NCBI RefSeq assembly: GCF_003112575.1
Contig: NZ_BEWC01000001.1
Location: 1,054,001 to 1,118,000 of the forward strand
DNA from: Streptomyces ardesiacus
Lineage (GTDB): Bacteria; Actinomycetota; Actinomycetes; Streptomycetales; Streptomycetaceae
Direction: 5' to 3'
DNA: 64,000 nucleotides
The translations under genes were made by a program, and so were the position numbers. The notes under the pieces were generated by a model that was given only the letters and a program-made list of their open reading frames with translations, had not been told where the DNA came from and did not search any database. Numbering within the stretch: position 1 is the first letter of the stretch; each line of letters begins with the position of its first letter. Shown piece after piece: positions 8,436-17,192 of this stretch.

Positions 8436-9269
8436 ATGCCGTTCACCCGCCCCCGCATCCTGTACGTCACCGACCTGGCCTACCCGGCGCGCGGGCGGCG
8501 GTACTGCGACGAGGACATCTTCCTGACCGCGCGGCTGCGCGAGGAGTTCGACCTGGCCCTGTGCCATCCCCGGGACGCCGCCGCGCTCCTGGACGGCTTC
8601 GACGCCGTCGTCGTGCGCAACAGCGGTCCCGTGCAGGGGTACAAAGCCGCCTACGACGCCTTCCGCGAGCGCGCGGCCGAGCGCGGGACGCGGGTGTACA
8701 ACCAGCTCACCGGCCGGGCGGACATGCGCGGCAAGCAGTACCTGCTCGACCTGACCGCGGCGGGATTCCCGGTCATCCCGACGGTCGGCCGCGCGGAGGA
8801 CCTGCACCTGCTGCCCGCGGCGGACGCCTACGTCGTCAAGCCCAGGCTCGGCGCGGACTCGGCCGGACTGCGGATCGTTCCCGCGGCGCGCGTGGCGGAG
8901 GCGGTCGAAGGTGCGGGGGACCTCCTCGTCCAGCCGCGGGTCGACTTCTCCTACGAGGTCTCCTTCTACTTCGTCGACCACGACTACCAGTACGCCCTCC
9001 ACGCCCCGCACCCCGGCCGCCGCTGGCAACTGGAGCCGTACGACGCCACCGTGGCCGACCTCGACTTCGCGCGGCGGTTCATCGAGTGGAACGCCGTCGA
9101 CCACGGCATCCAGCGGGTCGACGCCTGCCGCGCGCCCGGCGGTGAGCTGCTGCTGGTCGAACTGGAGGACCTCAATCCCTACCTGTCCCTGGACGCCCTG
9201 GACGACCCGGCCCGCGACGCCTTCGTCGCCGCCCTGCGCACGGCCCTGCGCCGGCTGCTCGCCGCCTGA
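8436..9269 (+). CDS. ATP-grasp domain protein
   Basis: A 277-residue cytoplasmic protein. The N-terminal Rossmann-like part carries RILYVTDLAYPARGRRYCDEDIF, and the ATP-grasp core follows: KQYLLDLTAAGFPVIPT, DAYVVKPRLGADSAGL, and the metal-binding VELEDLNPYLSLD at the C-terminus. Such enzymes join a carboxylate to an amine or thiol via an acyl-phosphate. The acceptor is unknown and no biosynthetic partner is adjacent. GGAGGAG six bases before the ATG fixes the start. It is divergent from the tetR gene, so the tetR operators may also touch its promoter. Confidence 0.8.
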   Translation: MPFTRPRILYVTDLAYPARGRRYCDEDIFLTARLREEFDLALCHPRDAAALLDGFDAVVVRNSGPVQGYKAAYDAFRERAAERGTRVYNQLTGRADMRGKQYLLDLTAAGFPVIPTVGRAEDLHLLPAADAYVVKPRLGADSAGLRIVPAARVAEAVEGAGDLLVQPRVDFSYEVSFYFVDHDYQYALHAPHPGRRWQLEPYDATVADLDFARRFIEWNAVDHGIQRVDACRAPGGELLLVELEDLNPYLSLDALDDPARDAFVAALRTALRRLLAA

Positions 9270-9284
9270 GCCGCGCCCCGTGTC

Positions 9285-9290
9285 TAGCAT
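9285..9290 (+). promoter_or_regulatory. -10 hexamer TAGCAT, leaderless start
   Basis: TAGCAT ends seven bases before the ATG at 9298. An in-frame ATG at 9289 overlaps the hexamer and is therefore less likely to be the start. Confidence 0.35.
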
Positions 9291-9297
9291 GGCCGTC

Positions 9298-9777
9298 ATG
9301 GACGTGTTCCTGGACCGGCTCGACCCGGACATGTGCGTCGTCACGGCCGCCGCGGGCGGGGAACGGGCCGGCTGCCTGGTCGGCTTCTCCTCCCAGTGCT
9401 CCATCCGGCCCGTGCGGTACGTCGTGTGGATCTCCGACGTCAACCGGACCTTCCGCGTCGCCCGGTTGGCCGACGTGCTCGCGGTCCATCTCCTGGCCCG
9501 CGACCGGCGCGGGACGGCCGAGCTGTTCGGCGGGCGCAGCGGCGACGACGTGGACAAGTTCCGGCGGGTCCGCTGGCGGGAGGCGTACGGCGGGGCCGCC
9601 GTGCTGGAGGACGCCGAGGCGTGGTTCGTCGGGCGGGTCCTGGAACGGATCGCGGGCGGCGACCACGTCGGTTTCGTCCTCGAACCGGTCGAGTGGGGCG
9701 GGCACGGGAAGACGGGCGGCCCGCTGCTGCGGCTCGCCGACGCGCGCACCATCGCGCCGGGGCATCCGGTGGACTGA
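9298..9777 (+). CDS. flavin reductase-like FMN-binding protein
   Basis: A 159-residue soluble protein with a split-barrel flavin-binding pattern: DMCVVTAAAGGERAGCLVGF, SIRPVRYVVWIS, then TFRVARLADVLAVHLL and DKFRRVRW. These are the same blocks found in the flavin reductase-like domain of small oxygenase reductases. Length is normal for a single-domain member. The partner enzyme is not evident. Start 9298 is chosen from the leaderless promoter geometry. It ends 14 bp before the convergent neighbour. Confidence 0.7.
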   Translation: MDVFLDRLDPDMCVVTAAAGGERAGCLVGFSSQCSIRPVRYVVWISDVNRTFRVARLADVLAVHLLARDRRGTAELFGGRSGDDVDKFRRVRWREAYGGAAVLEDAEAWFVGRVLERIAGGDHVGFVLEPVEWGGHGKTGGPLLRLADARTIAPGHPVD

Positions 9778-9791
9778 GGCGCGGCCGGCGG

Positions 9792-10175
9792 TCAGCGGCC
9801 GGCGGTGCCCCGCTCGGCCAGCGCCTCCGTGACCGCCCGCACGGCACGCGCGATGTGCTGCAACTGGAGGACCTCCGCCGCGTACAGCTTGATGGTGTGC
9901 TCGATGGCCGCCTCGTGCAGGCCGAGCCGCGGCAGGTCCGCCCGGGCGGTCTGCAGCGCGGTGCGGGCCACCCGGATCTCCTGCTGGACCTGGATCTGGG
10001 CGTGCCGGGCGAGCAGCACCGGGTGCCGGATCAGGGCCGGGTAGCCGGCGTAGCGCGCCGGCACCAGTTCGCGCAGCCACCTGGTGGCCGAGCGTTCCCA
10101 GTCGTAGCTGCCGGGGGTCTTGACCTGGCAGGGCCAGTCCGGGCTGATGCGCGTGGTCGTGAGGGGCATGGTCAT
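9792..10175 (-). CDS. hypothetical protein, 127 aa
   Basis: I do not recognise this family. The protein has an N-terminal MTMPLTTTRISPDWPCQVKT stretch, a WRYL-like WLRELVPARYAGYP segment and a long helical C-terminal half (LARHAQIQVQQEIRVARTAL and following) with regular leucine/alanine spacing that could form a coiled coil or helical bundle. No signal peptide, cysteine motif or membrane segment. GGAAG three bases upstream supports the start at 10175. An AT-rich promoter lies just upstream. It follows the RpiR gene on the same strand. Confidence 0.6.
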   Translation of the reverse strand: MTMPLTTTRISPDWPCQVKTPGSYDWERSATRWLRELVPARYAGYPALIRHPVLLARHAQIQVQQEIRVARTALQTARADLPRLGLHEAAIEHTIKLYAAEVLQLQHIARAVRAVTEALAERGTAGR

Positions 10176-10217
10176 CGCTTCCGGGGGTGCGGCGTCGACG
10201 GGTCGCCAACCGTGAGC

Positions 10218-10246
10218 AGTATTTATATATGCCATCTGCTTTTCAA
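10218..10246 (-). promoter_or_regulatory. AT-rich promoter TTGAAA-17-AATACT
   Basis: On the minus strand TTGAAA (complement of 10241-10246) and AATACT (complement of 10218-10223) are 17 bp apart in a conspicuously AT-rich 30-bp island. It should drive the hypothetical gene that starts at 10175. Confidence 0.5.
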
Positions 10247-10286
10247 GACGCATGAAAACATTCATTCCTGCTGGGACCGGGCAGGG

Positions 10287-11249
10287 TCAGTCCCGCAGGA
10301 AGAACTGGTGCTCGTCCGCGACCCTTTCGTACTCCTCCAGTCGGGCCTGCGTCCGCTCGGGGTCCGCGTCCGTCATGGCCTGGAGCAGCGCCGCGCCCAT
10401 CACGCCCGGCGCCGCGTAGGAGTCGAAGACCAGCCGGGACCCCGTGCCCGTCGCGAAGGTGACGTCGGCCTCGTCCACGACCGGGCCGAGCGCCAGGTCG
10501 GTGATCAGCGCCACCTTCAGACCGGCCCCGCGTGCCACCCGCACGGCACCCAGCGTCTCGTGGGCGTGCCGGGGCATCGAGAAGGCCAGCACCCAGGTGC
10601 CGCCCGCCTCCCGGGACTGCAGCAGGGCGTCGTAGGCGACGGTGCCGCCCCGGGTCACCAGGCGCACGTCGGGGTGGATCCGGCGGGCCGCGTAGGCGAA
10701 GTACTCGGCGAGCGAGACGGAGATGCGCAGCCCGAGGACGGTCAGCGGCGCGGAGGCGGCCAGTTCGCGGCCGACGCCGATCACCCGGTCCGCGTCCGCG
10801 AGGTCGCGCCGCAGGTTCTCCAGGTTCTCGATCTCGGCGTCCACGGCCGCCTGGAGTTCGTTGCCCCGGTGCTCCTCGGCCGCGAAGCCGCCCCGGCCGC
10901 CCAGTGCGATCGCCTGGAGCCGCTCCCGCAGCGCCGGGTAGCCGCTGAAGCCGACCGCCGAGGCGAACCGCGTCACCGACGGCTGGCTCACGCCCACCCG
11001 GTCGGCCAGGTCGGTGATCGACAGGAACGCCGCCTCGGTGAGGTTCTCGATGAGGTACTGCGCGATGCGCCGCTGTCCGGGGGAGAGGCGGGGCCGGTCG
11101 AAGAGCGTCCGGAGCCGGGAGGTGGGGGAGATCTCCGCCTCGGGGGCCGCCCGGCCCGAGGTGATCGCCGACGCCCGGGCACGTGCCTGCTGCGGCGATG
11201 GCACGGGTGCGCCTCCCTTGTCTGCCGGGTCTCCCACGGGGGTCAACAT
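10287..11249 (-). CDS. MurR/RpiR-family transcriptional regulator
   Basis: A 320-residue sugar-responsive regulator. The N-terminal HTH domain (about residues 42-115) has LSPGQRRIAQYLIENLTEA and the recognition region DRVGVSQPSVTRFASAVGF. The C-terminal SIS domain (about 150-285) contains ADRVIGVGRELAASAPL and VLAFSMPRHAHETLGAV for binding a phosphosugar or related effector. GGGGGTGAG before the ATG supports the start. The target is not clear: the alpha-glucoside phosphorylase genes are about 2 kb away and no aminosugar genes are near. Confidence 0.88.
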   Translation of the reverse strand: MLTPVGDPADKGGAPVPSPQQARARASAITSGRAAPEAEISPTSRLRTLFDRPRLSPGQRRIAQYLIENLTEAAFLSITDLADRVGVSQPSVTRFASAVGFSGYPALRERLQAIALGGRGGFAAEEHRGNELQAAVDAEIENLENLRRDLADADRVIGVGRELAASAPLTVLGLRISVSLAEYFAYAARRIHPDVRLVTRGGTVAYDALLQSREAGGTWVLAFSMPRHAHETLGAVRVARGAGLKVALITDLALGPVVDEADVTFATGTGSRLVFDSYAAPGVMGAALLQAMTDADPERTQARLEEYERVADEHQFFLRD

Positions 11250-11409
11250 AGCTCACCCCCCGCGCCGGGCAGGGCGGACGGCCGCGCACGGCACCGCGGC
11301 ACCGGACCGCCCGGACGGCAACCGCACGGCCGGGACGGGGATAGCCCCGCGTCGCCCGGGAACCCGCCGCCGCACAAGGACCCGCAGACACGGACGAGGA
11401 GCCGACGTC

Positions 11410-11580
11410 ATGACCGTCCCGGAAGAGAACCGGCCCAAGACCGACACCACCGACGACGTTCTCGAGCAGCCCGCGGGCCGGCGCGAGGACGGGCCCCGCC
11501 CGCCCGGAGGCACCGGCCGGACCCTGCGCGAGGCCCTGGAGGAGGCGGACGTCCGCCCCGACGACTTCGACGAGAAGTGA
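11410..11580 (+). CDS. small acidic hypothetical protein, 56 aa
   Basis: A 56-residue charged protein rich in Asp, Glu, Pro and Arg (MTVPEENRPKTD, then REALEEADVRPDDFDEK) with no hydrophobic core, so probably disordered. GAGGAG lies about eight bases before the ATG. It ends five bases before the convergent kinase gene. No function can be assigned. Confidence 0.55.
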   Translation: MTVPEENRPKTDTTDDVLEQPAGRREDGPRPPGGTGRTLREALEEADVRPDDFDEK

Positions 11581-11585
11581 CCGCC

Positions 11586-12314
11586 TCAGACGGACGCTGA
11601 GGACGCGGACCCCCGCCCGCCCGGCGTCCGCCCGCCCTGCGCCCGCCCGCCCTGCGCCCGGCCCGTCACCGCGTCCGCCGGCACCACCAGGTCGGCCCGG
11701 TGCCGGGTCGCGGCGACCAGCTCGGCGTTGCGCCGGTCGGGCCCGAGCGCCCACGCGGCCGCGTCCGCCGGGGACTTGCCGAAGCGCTCGTGCCGCGCCA
11801 CGAGCCGCCGCACGCGCTCGGTCTCCTCCAGCGCGCAGAACCACACCTCGTCGAGGCGGGACCGCACCCGGGCCCAGGCCCCGCTCTCCAGCAGCAGGTA
11901 GTTGCCCTCCGTCACGACGAGCCGTGCCGTCGGCGGCACCGGTACGGCCCCGGCGACCGGCTGCTCCAGCACCCGCTCGAAACCGGGTGCGTAGACGGTG
12001 TCGCCGTCCGGTTCCGCGCCCTGCTCGCGCAGCCGCTCCAGCAGGGCCGCGTACCCGGCCGCGTCGAAGGTGTCCGGCGCGCCCTTGCGGTCCCTGCGGC
12101 CCAGTCGCTCCAGTTCGGCGTCGGCGAGGTGGAAGCCGTCCATCGGCACGTGCGCCACCCAGGGCTCGCCCGTGCCGTTCAGCTCCCGCACCAGACGCGC
12201 GGCGAGCGTCGACTTGCCCGCGCCGGGAGCGCCCGCGATTCCCAGGATCGCGCGCCGCCCGTCCCGGGGGAGACGGCGGGCACGGGCGAGCAGGTCCTCG
12301 AAGGTCACAGGCAC
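11586..12314 (-). CDS. nucleoside/nucleotide kinase family protein
   Basis: A 242-residue P-loop kinase with Walker A GAPGAGKS (residues 28-35), MDGFHLADAELERLGRRDRKGAPDTFD, typical of the uridine kinase/PanK-like sugar kinase group (FrcK/YggC-like), and VVTEGNYLLL as the phosphate-acceptor strand. The last 30 residues are a low-complexity tail GRAQGGRAQGGRTPGGRG created by a 15-bp tandem DNA repeat. The start is GTG 12314, or GTG 12308 two codons later. It is divergent from the HAD/GH65 operon with only 54 bp between starts, so a role in carbohydrate phosphorylation is plausible. Substrate unproven. Confidence 0.8.
   Translation of the reverse strand: MPVTFEDLLARARRLPRDGRRAILGIAGAPGAGKSTLAARLVRELNGTGEPWVAHVPMDGFHLADAELERLGRRDRKGAPDTFDAAGYAALLERLREQGAEPDGDTVYAPGFERVLEQPVAGAVPVPPTARLVVTEGNYLLLESGAWARVRSRLDEVWFCALEETERVRRLVARHERFGKSPADAAAWALGPDRRNAELVAATRHRADLVVPADAVTGRAQGGRAQGGRTPGGRGSASSASV
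11628..11660. repeat. 15-bp tandem repeat in the kinase 3' end
   Basis: Two copies of a 15-bp unit CGCCCGCCCTGCGCC, plus part of a third. They encode the GRAQG-type repeats of the kinase tail (minus strand). Confidence 0.6.
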
Positions 12315-12368
12315 AACCCACAGTGTGTCACCTGATCGGACCCGCCCCTACGGGGAACTGTGGGATGT

Positions 12369-13106
12369 ATGACGCAGCTAGGACTTCCCGACGACATCCG
12401 GGCCTGCCTCTTCGACCTCGACGGGGTCGTCACCCGCACGGCGGTGGTGCACGCCGCCGCCTGGAAGGCGACCTTCGACGCCTTCCTGCGCGAGCGGGAC
12501 GGCGCGGACTTCCGCCCCTTCACCGACGCCGACTACGACCAGTACGTCGACGGCCGTCCCCGCGCCGACGGCGTGCGCTCCTTCCTCGCCTCCCGCGGCG
12601 TCGAACTGCCCGAGGGCACCCCCGACGACCCCCCGGACGCGCAGACCGTCAACGGCGTCGGCAACCGCAAGAACGCACTCCTGCTGGAGAAGATCCGCAC
12701 CGACGGCGTGGAACCCTACGAGGGCACGCTGCACTACATCGACGCCGTGCGCGCCGCCGGCCTCGCCACCGCGATCGTCTCCTCCAGCGCCAACACCCGC
12801 GACGTGCTGCGCTCCATCGACGCCGAGCGGCTGTTCGACGTACGGATCGACGGCGTGGTGGCCCGGGAGCGCGGACTGCCCGGCAAACCGCGTCCCGACA
12901 CCTTCCTCGCCGCCGCCCGCGACCTCGGGGTGGAGGCGTCCCGCGCCGCCGTCTTCGAGGACGCGCTGGCCGGCATGGACGCGGGCCGCTCCGGACACTT
13001 CGGCTACGTCGTCGGCGTCGACCGCGTCGGCCAGAGGGACGCCCTGTACGCCCACGGGGCCGACCGCGTCGTCAAGGACCTCGCCGAGCTGGGGGGCCAC
13101 GCGTGA
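12369..13106 (+). CDS. beta-phosphoglucomutase-like HAD hydrolase
   Basis: A 245-residue HAD-superfamily protein. The nucleophile motif FDLDGVVTRT gives Asp16 (with Asp18), SSS in IVSSSANTRDVL is motif II, K in GKPRPDTFL is motif III, and FEDALAGMDA is motif IV. A cap domain lies between motifs I and II, as in beta-phosphoglucomutase, which converts beta-glucose 1-phosphate to glucose 6-phosphate. The stop overlaps the GTG start of the GH65 gene (GTGA), so translation is coupled. The pair matches the known phosphorolysis operons where GH65 releases beta-glucose 1-phosphate. A GTG at 12360 is an alternative start. Confidence 0.87.
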   Translation: MTQLGLPDDIRACLFDLDGVVTRTAVVHAAAWKATFDAFLRERDGADFRPFTDADYDQYVDGRPRADGVRSFLASRGVELPEGTPDDPPDAQTVNGVGNRKNALLLEKIRTDGVEPYEGTLHYIDAVRAAGLATAIVSSSANTRDVLRSIDAERLFDVRIDGVVARERGLPGKPRPDTFLAAARDLGVEASRAAVFEDALAGMDAGRSGHFGYVVGVDRVGQRDALYAHGADRVVKDLAELGGHA

Positions 13107-15481
13107 TCACCAACCGGACGTACACCGTCGAGCCCTGGCGGGTGCGCGAGACCGCCCTCAACCTCGACCTCCTCGCGCAGAGCGAGTCCGTCTTCGCCCT
13201 GTCCAACGGGCACGTCGGCTGGCGCGGCAACCTCGACGAGGGCGAACCGCACGGCCTGCCCGGCAGCTACCTCAACGGCGTCTACGAACTCCACCCGCTG
13301 CCCTACGCCGAAGCGGGCTACGGCTACCCGGAGTCCGGCCAGACCATCATCAACGTCACCAACGGCAAGCTGCTGCGGCTGCTGGTCGACGACGAGCCCT
13401 TCGACCTGCGCTACGGGCGGCTCCGCAAGCACGAACGCACCCTCGACTTCAGGCGCGGGGTGCTGGAGCGGACCTGCGAGTGGACCTCCCCGGCCGGCAC
13501 GACCGTCCGGGTGCGCTCCACCCGCCTGGTCTCCCTCACCCAGCGGGCCATCGCCGCCGTGGAGTACGAGGTCGAGCCCGTCGACAGCCGCGCCCGGGTG
13601 GTCATCCAGTCGGAGCTGGTCGCCAACGAGAGCCTGCCCTCCTCCGACGGCGACCCGCGCACGGCCAAGGCGCTGCGGTCCCCGCTGGAGCCGGAGGAGG
13701 ACCTGGCCGACGGCTCACGGCTGCGGCTGGTCCACCGCACCCGGCGCAGCGGCCTCAGGGTCGCCGTGGCCGCCGACCACGTCGTCGACGCCCCCGGGGA
13801 GATCAGCGCCAGCAGCGAGAGCAACACGGACGTGTCCCGCCTGACCGTCACCTCGGTCCTCGACCCGGGCCAGCGGCTGCGGGTGCAGAAGACCGTCGCC
13901 CACGGCTGGTCGGGCGCCCGCTCCCGCCCCGCGATGAGCGACCAGGTCGAGGCCGCGCTGGCCGCCGCCGCACACGGCGGCTGGGACGGGCTGGTGGCCG
14001 AACAGCGGGAGTACCTCGACGACTTCTGGGCCCGCGCGGACGTCGAGGTGCACGGCGACGAGGAGATCCAGCAGGCCGTCCGCTTCGCCCTGTTCCACGT
14101 GCTGCAGGCCGGGGCCCGCGCCGAGCAGCGGGCGATTCCGGCCAAGGGGCTGACCGGTTCCGGATACGACGGCCACGCGTTCTGGGACACCGAGATGTTC
14201 GTGCTGCCGCTGCTGACGTACACCGCGCCCCGGGCCGTCGCCGAGGCACTGCGCTGGCGGCAGGACACCCTGCCCGCCGCCCGGGACCGCGCCGCCCAGC
14301 TCGGGCTGCGCGGTGCCGCGTTCCCGTGGCGGACCATCGACGGCTCGGAGGGCTCCGCGTACTGGCCCGCCGGCACCGCCGCCTTCCACGTGGCCGCCGA
14401 CATCGCGCACGCGGCGGTGCGCTACACCGCGGCGACCGGAGACACCGCCTTCGAACGCGAGACCGCCCTGGAACTCCTGGTGGAGACGGCCCGGCTGTGG
14501 CGCTCGCTGGGCCACCACGACCCCCACGGCGTCTTCCACATCGACGGCGTCACCGGGCCGGACGAGTACAGCGCCGTCGTCGACGACAACACGTACACCA
14601 ACCTCATGGCGCGCGCCAACCTCCTCGCCGCGGCCGACGCGTGCGAGCGCCACCCCGCCGAAGCGGCCCGGCTCGGCGTGGACGAGGAGGAGAGCGCGGC
14701 CTGGCGGGACGCCGCCGAGGCCGTGCACATCCCGTACAACGAGGAGATCGGCGTCCACGAGCAGCACGCGGGCTTCACCCGGCACCAGCGGTGGGACTTC
14801 GCGAACACGGGGGCCGACCAGTACCCGCTGATGCTGCACTTCCCCTACTTCGACATCTACCGCAAACAGGTGATCAAGCAGTCCGACCTCGTGCTGGCCA
14901 TGTACACCTGCGGCAGCTGGTTCGACGCCCACTGCGACGAGGAGCAGATGGCCGCCAACTTCGCCTACTACGAGCCGCTGACCGTACGGGACTCCTCCCT
15001 GTCCGCGTGCTGCCAGGCCGTCGTCGCCGCCCAGACGGGACACCTGCGGCTCGCCTACGACTACGCCACCGAGGCCGCCCTGATGGACCTGGCCGACCTG
15101 GAGCACAACACCCGCGACGGGCTGCACATCGCCTCGCTGGCCGGTACGTGGATGGCGCTGGTCGTCGGGTTCGGCGGCACCCGACGGGACGGCGACGCCC
15201 TGCGCTTCGCGCCCTGCCTGCCCGAGAAGTTCAGCCGCCTCGCCTTCCGGCTGCAGTTCCGCGGCCGGTGCCTGCAGGTGGAGATCGGTCCCGACCGGGC
15301 GTCGTACGCGCTGCTGGGCGGCCCGCCGCTGACGATCCGTCACTACGGCACCGAGGTGCACGTGAAGGGGGAGGAGCCGGTCACCCTCGGCATCTCCGCG
15401 CCCAAGTGGCGGCCCACCCCGGAACAGCCCCTGCACCGCCGCCCCGGCGGCGCCGACCGGCCGGGAACGAATGAGGAGTGA
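13103..15481 (+). CDS. GH65 family alpha-glucoside phosphorylase
   Basis: A 792-residue cytoplasmic glycoside hydrolase family 65 protein. It has the N-terminal super-sandwich domain (TYTVEPWRVRETALNLDLLAQSESVFALSNGHVGWRGN, in two blocks), a helical linker, and an (alpha/alpha)6 barrel. The general acid is Glu488 in GVTGPDEYSAV. KQSDLVLAMY and the C-terminal beta-sandwich follow. Length and order match maltose, trehalose and kojibiose phosphorylases; which disaccharide is used cannot be told from sequence. Start GTG 13103 overlaps the HAD stop. The HAD partner would convert the beta-glucose 1-phosphate product. No trehalose- or maltose-specific transporter is adjacent. Confidence 0.9.
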   Translation: MITNRTYTVEPWRVRETALNLDLLAQSESVFALSNGHVGWRGNLDEGEPHGLPGSYLNGVYELHPLPYAEAGYGYPESGQTIINVTNGKLLRLLVDDEPFDLRYGRLRKHERTLDFRRGVLERTCEWTSPAGTTVRVRSTRLVSLTQRAIAAVEYEVEPVDSRARVVIQSELVANESLPSSDGDPRTAKALRSPLEPEEDLADGSRLRLVHRTRRSGLRVAVAADHVVDAPGEISASSESNTDVSRLTVTSVLDPGQRLRVQKTVAHGWSGARSRPAMSDQVEAALAAAAHGGWDGLVAEQREYLDDFWARADVEVHGDEEIQQAVRFALFHVLQAGARAEQRAIPAKGLTGSGYDGHAFWDTEMFVLPLLTYTAPRAVAEALRWRQDTLPAARDRAAQLGLRGAAFPWRTIDGSEGSAYWPAGTAAFHVAADIAHAAVRYTAATGDTAFERETALELLVETARLWRSLGHHDPHGVFHIDGVTGPDEYSAVVDDNTYTNLMARANLLAAADACERHPAEAARLGVDEEESAAWRDAAEAVHIPYNEEIGVHEQHAGFTRHQRWDFANTGADQYPLMLHFPYFDIYRKQVIKQSDLVLAMYTCGSWFDAHCDEEQMAANFAYYEPLTVRDSSLSACCQAVVAAQTGHLRLAYDYATEAALMDLADLEHNTRDGLHIASLAGTWMALVVGFGGTRRDGDALRFAPCLPEKFSRLAFRLQFRGRCLQVEIGPDRASYALLGGPPLTIRHYGTEVHVKGEEPVTLGISAPKWRPTPEQPLHRRPGGADRPGTNEE

Positions 15482-15625
15482 GCGCGCGAGTGGCCGAGTT
15501 CCACCCTGCACGCCGCGGACACGCGGGTTAGTTTGACCATGTTTTCCGGGATTCCGGCCCCCGGCACGGGCGGCGGGAGGTGAGGAACGAGCGGCCCCGC
15601 CACGCGCGGGGGTGAGGGGTGCGCG

Positions 15626-17119
15626 ATGGCCGACGGCGTGAACGCCCTTGTCGTCGAAGGCCGCCGGGGTGCGGACCCGACCGGGTCCCGCACTGCGCGG
15701 CGGCTGCGCGGCCGGGCGCCGGTCGCGGCGGTGGCCGCCGTCTTCGCCCTGGTCCAACTGGTCTTCGTCCACCCCGCGATGGGGCTCGGCTGGGACGAGA
15801 TCGTGTACGTCAGCCAGGTCACCACCCACCACCCCGCCGCCTTCTTCAGCGCGCCCCGCTCCCGCGGCGTCCCCCTGCTGGTGGCGCCCGTCGCCTCCTG
15901 GTCGGCCTCCACCGAACTGCTCCGCGTCTACCTCGCCCTGCTCTCGGGCCTGGGCCTGTACCTCGCCCTGCGCGCATGGCGGGGCCTGTTCCCGGACCGG
16001 GTCCTCGCCACGGCCGGCGCCTTCTTCGCCACCCTCTGGGTGACCCTCTTCTACGGCCCGCAGGCCATGCCCAACTACTGGGTCGCGATCGGCGCCCTGA
16101 TCACCGTGGGCTGCGCGGTGCGCGCCCTGGGCGACCGGCGGGCCGGACGGAGGCCCGCCCGGGGCGTGCTGTGCGCGGCGGCCGCCGGGGCCCTGCTGAT
16201 GGCGCTGATGCGCCCCACCGACGCGGTCTGGGTCTGCGCACCCCTGCTGCTCCTGGTCCTCGTACGCCGCCACTGGCCGCTGCTGCTCGCCGTCGCGGGC
16301 GGCCTGGCGGCCGGGGGCGGGGAGTGGGTGATCGAGGCGTACGCCTGGTACGGCGGCCTCGGGGAGCGCCTGCACCGGGCCTCCGAGATCCAGGGCGGCC
16401 TCGGCTGGAACATCGCCGTCGGCGACCAGATGCGCAGCCTCGGCGGCCGGGGCCTGTGCCGCCCGTGCACCGGCGCCATGCCGCACCCGGTCGTCACCCT
16501 GTGGTGGCTGCTGCTGCCGGCCGTCGCCGCGCTCGGCGCGGTCGTCGCGGTCCGGGCCCGGCGCGCCACCGCGACGCTGCTCCCGCTGGCCTGTGCCGTC
16601 ACGGCAGCGGTGCCTTACCTGTTCCTGATCGGCTACGCGGCGCCCCGCTTCCTGCAGCCCGCCTACGCCCTGCTCGCCCTTCCGGTCGCCGACGCCCTGT
16701 GGCACCTGGTCAGGACGGGACGCGACCGGTGGCGGCCGGTGGCCGCGACGCTGGTGGCGCTCGCGGTGGCCGGACACCTGGCGGTCCAGTTCTCGGTCCT
16801 GGTGGGCACGGTGAACCGCAACGTCGACAGCCGCGAGGCATGGGCCCGCGTCGCCGACGAACTGCACCGGCTCGGCGTCCGGCCGCCCTGCCTGCTCACG
16901 GAGCACGACTCCATCCCGGTCGGCTACTACACCGGCTGCTCCTCCGGCAACACCGGCGGCAGCAACGAGAACACCACCCCCGCCGAGATCGAGGACACCG
17001 CCCGGCGGATCCCGGTCGCCGCCCTCACCGGCCCCGGCGGCACCCCGCCCGCCTACGCCCGCCACTGGGCCCCGCACCCCTTCGCCGGCCTGGAGATCCG
17101 CGTCGCGCCGCCGGGTTAG
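15626..17119 (+). CDS. GT-C-fold-like polytopic membrane protein
   Basis: A 497-residue membrane protein with about 9-11 predicted hydrophobic segments and a long basic N-terminus. The first extracytoplasmic loop has LGWDEIVY, the acidic pair position typical of GT-C glycosyltransferases (ArnT/PMT type), followed by PRSRGVPLL. The C-terminal soluble stretch after the last segment contains cysteines. GT-C members transfer sugars from polyprenyl carriers; the substrate here is unknown and no sugar-nucleotide genes are adjacent. GAGGGG six bases before the ATG supports the start. A possible -10 TAGTTT lies at 15529-15534. Confidence 0.72.
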   Translation: MADGVNALVVEGRRGADPTGSRTARRLRGRAPVAAVAAVFALVQLVFVHPAMGLGWDEIVYVSQVTTHHPAAFFSAPRSRGVPLLVAPVASWSASTELLRVYLALLSGLGLYLALRAWRGLFPDRVLATAGAFFATLWVTLFYGPQAMPNYWVAIGALITVGCAVRALGDRRAGRRPARGVLCAAAAGALLMALMRPTDAVWVCAPLLLLVLVRRHWPLLLAVAGGLAAGGGEWVIEAYAWYGGLGERLHRASEIQGGLGWNIAVGDQMRSLGGRGLCRPCTGAMPHPVVTLWWLLLPAVAALGAVVAVRARRATATLLPLACAVTAAVPYLFLIGYAAPRFLQPAYALLALPVADALWHLVRTGRDRWRPVAATLVALAVAGHLAVQFSVLVGTVNRNVDSREAWARVADELHRLGVRPPCLLTEHDSIPVGYYTGCSSGNTGGSNENTTPAEIEDTARRIPVAALTGPGGTPPAYARHWAPHPFAGLEIRVAPPG

Positions 17120-17192
17120 AGATCGCGTATCGGGAAACGCGAACCGGACAGCGAGACCACCGAGCCGACGCGAGCGCGAAAGGGAGGCAGCG

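Noticed and set aside
15539..15583. Short 14-codon ATG frame upstream of the membrane protein
   Set aside because: It lacks a ribosome-binding site and begins essentially at the likely transcription start, so I do not call it a leader peptide.
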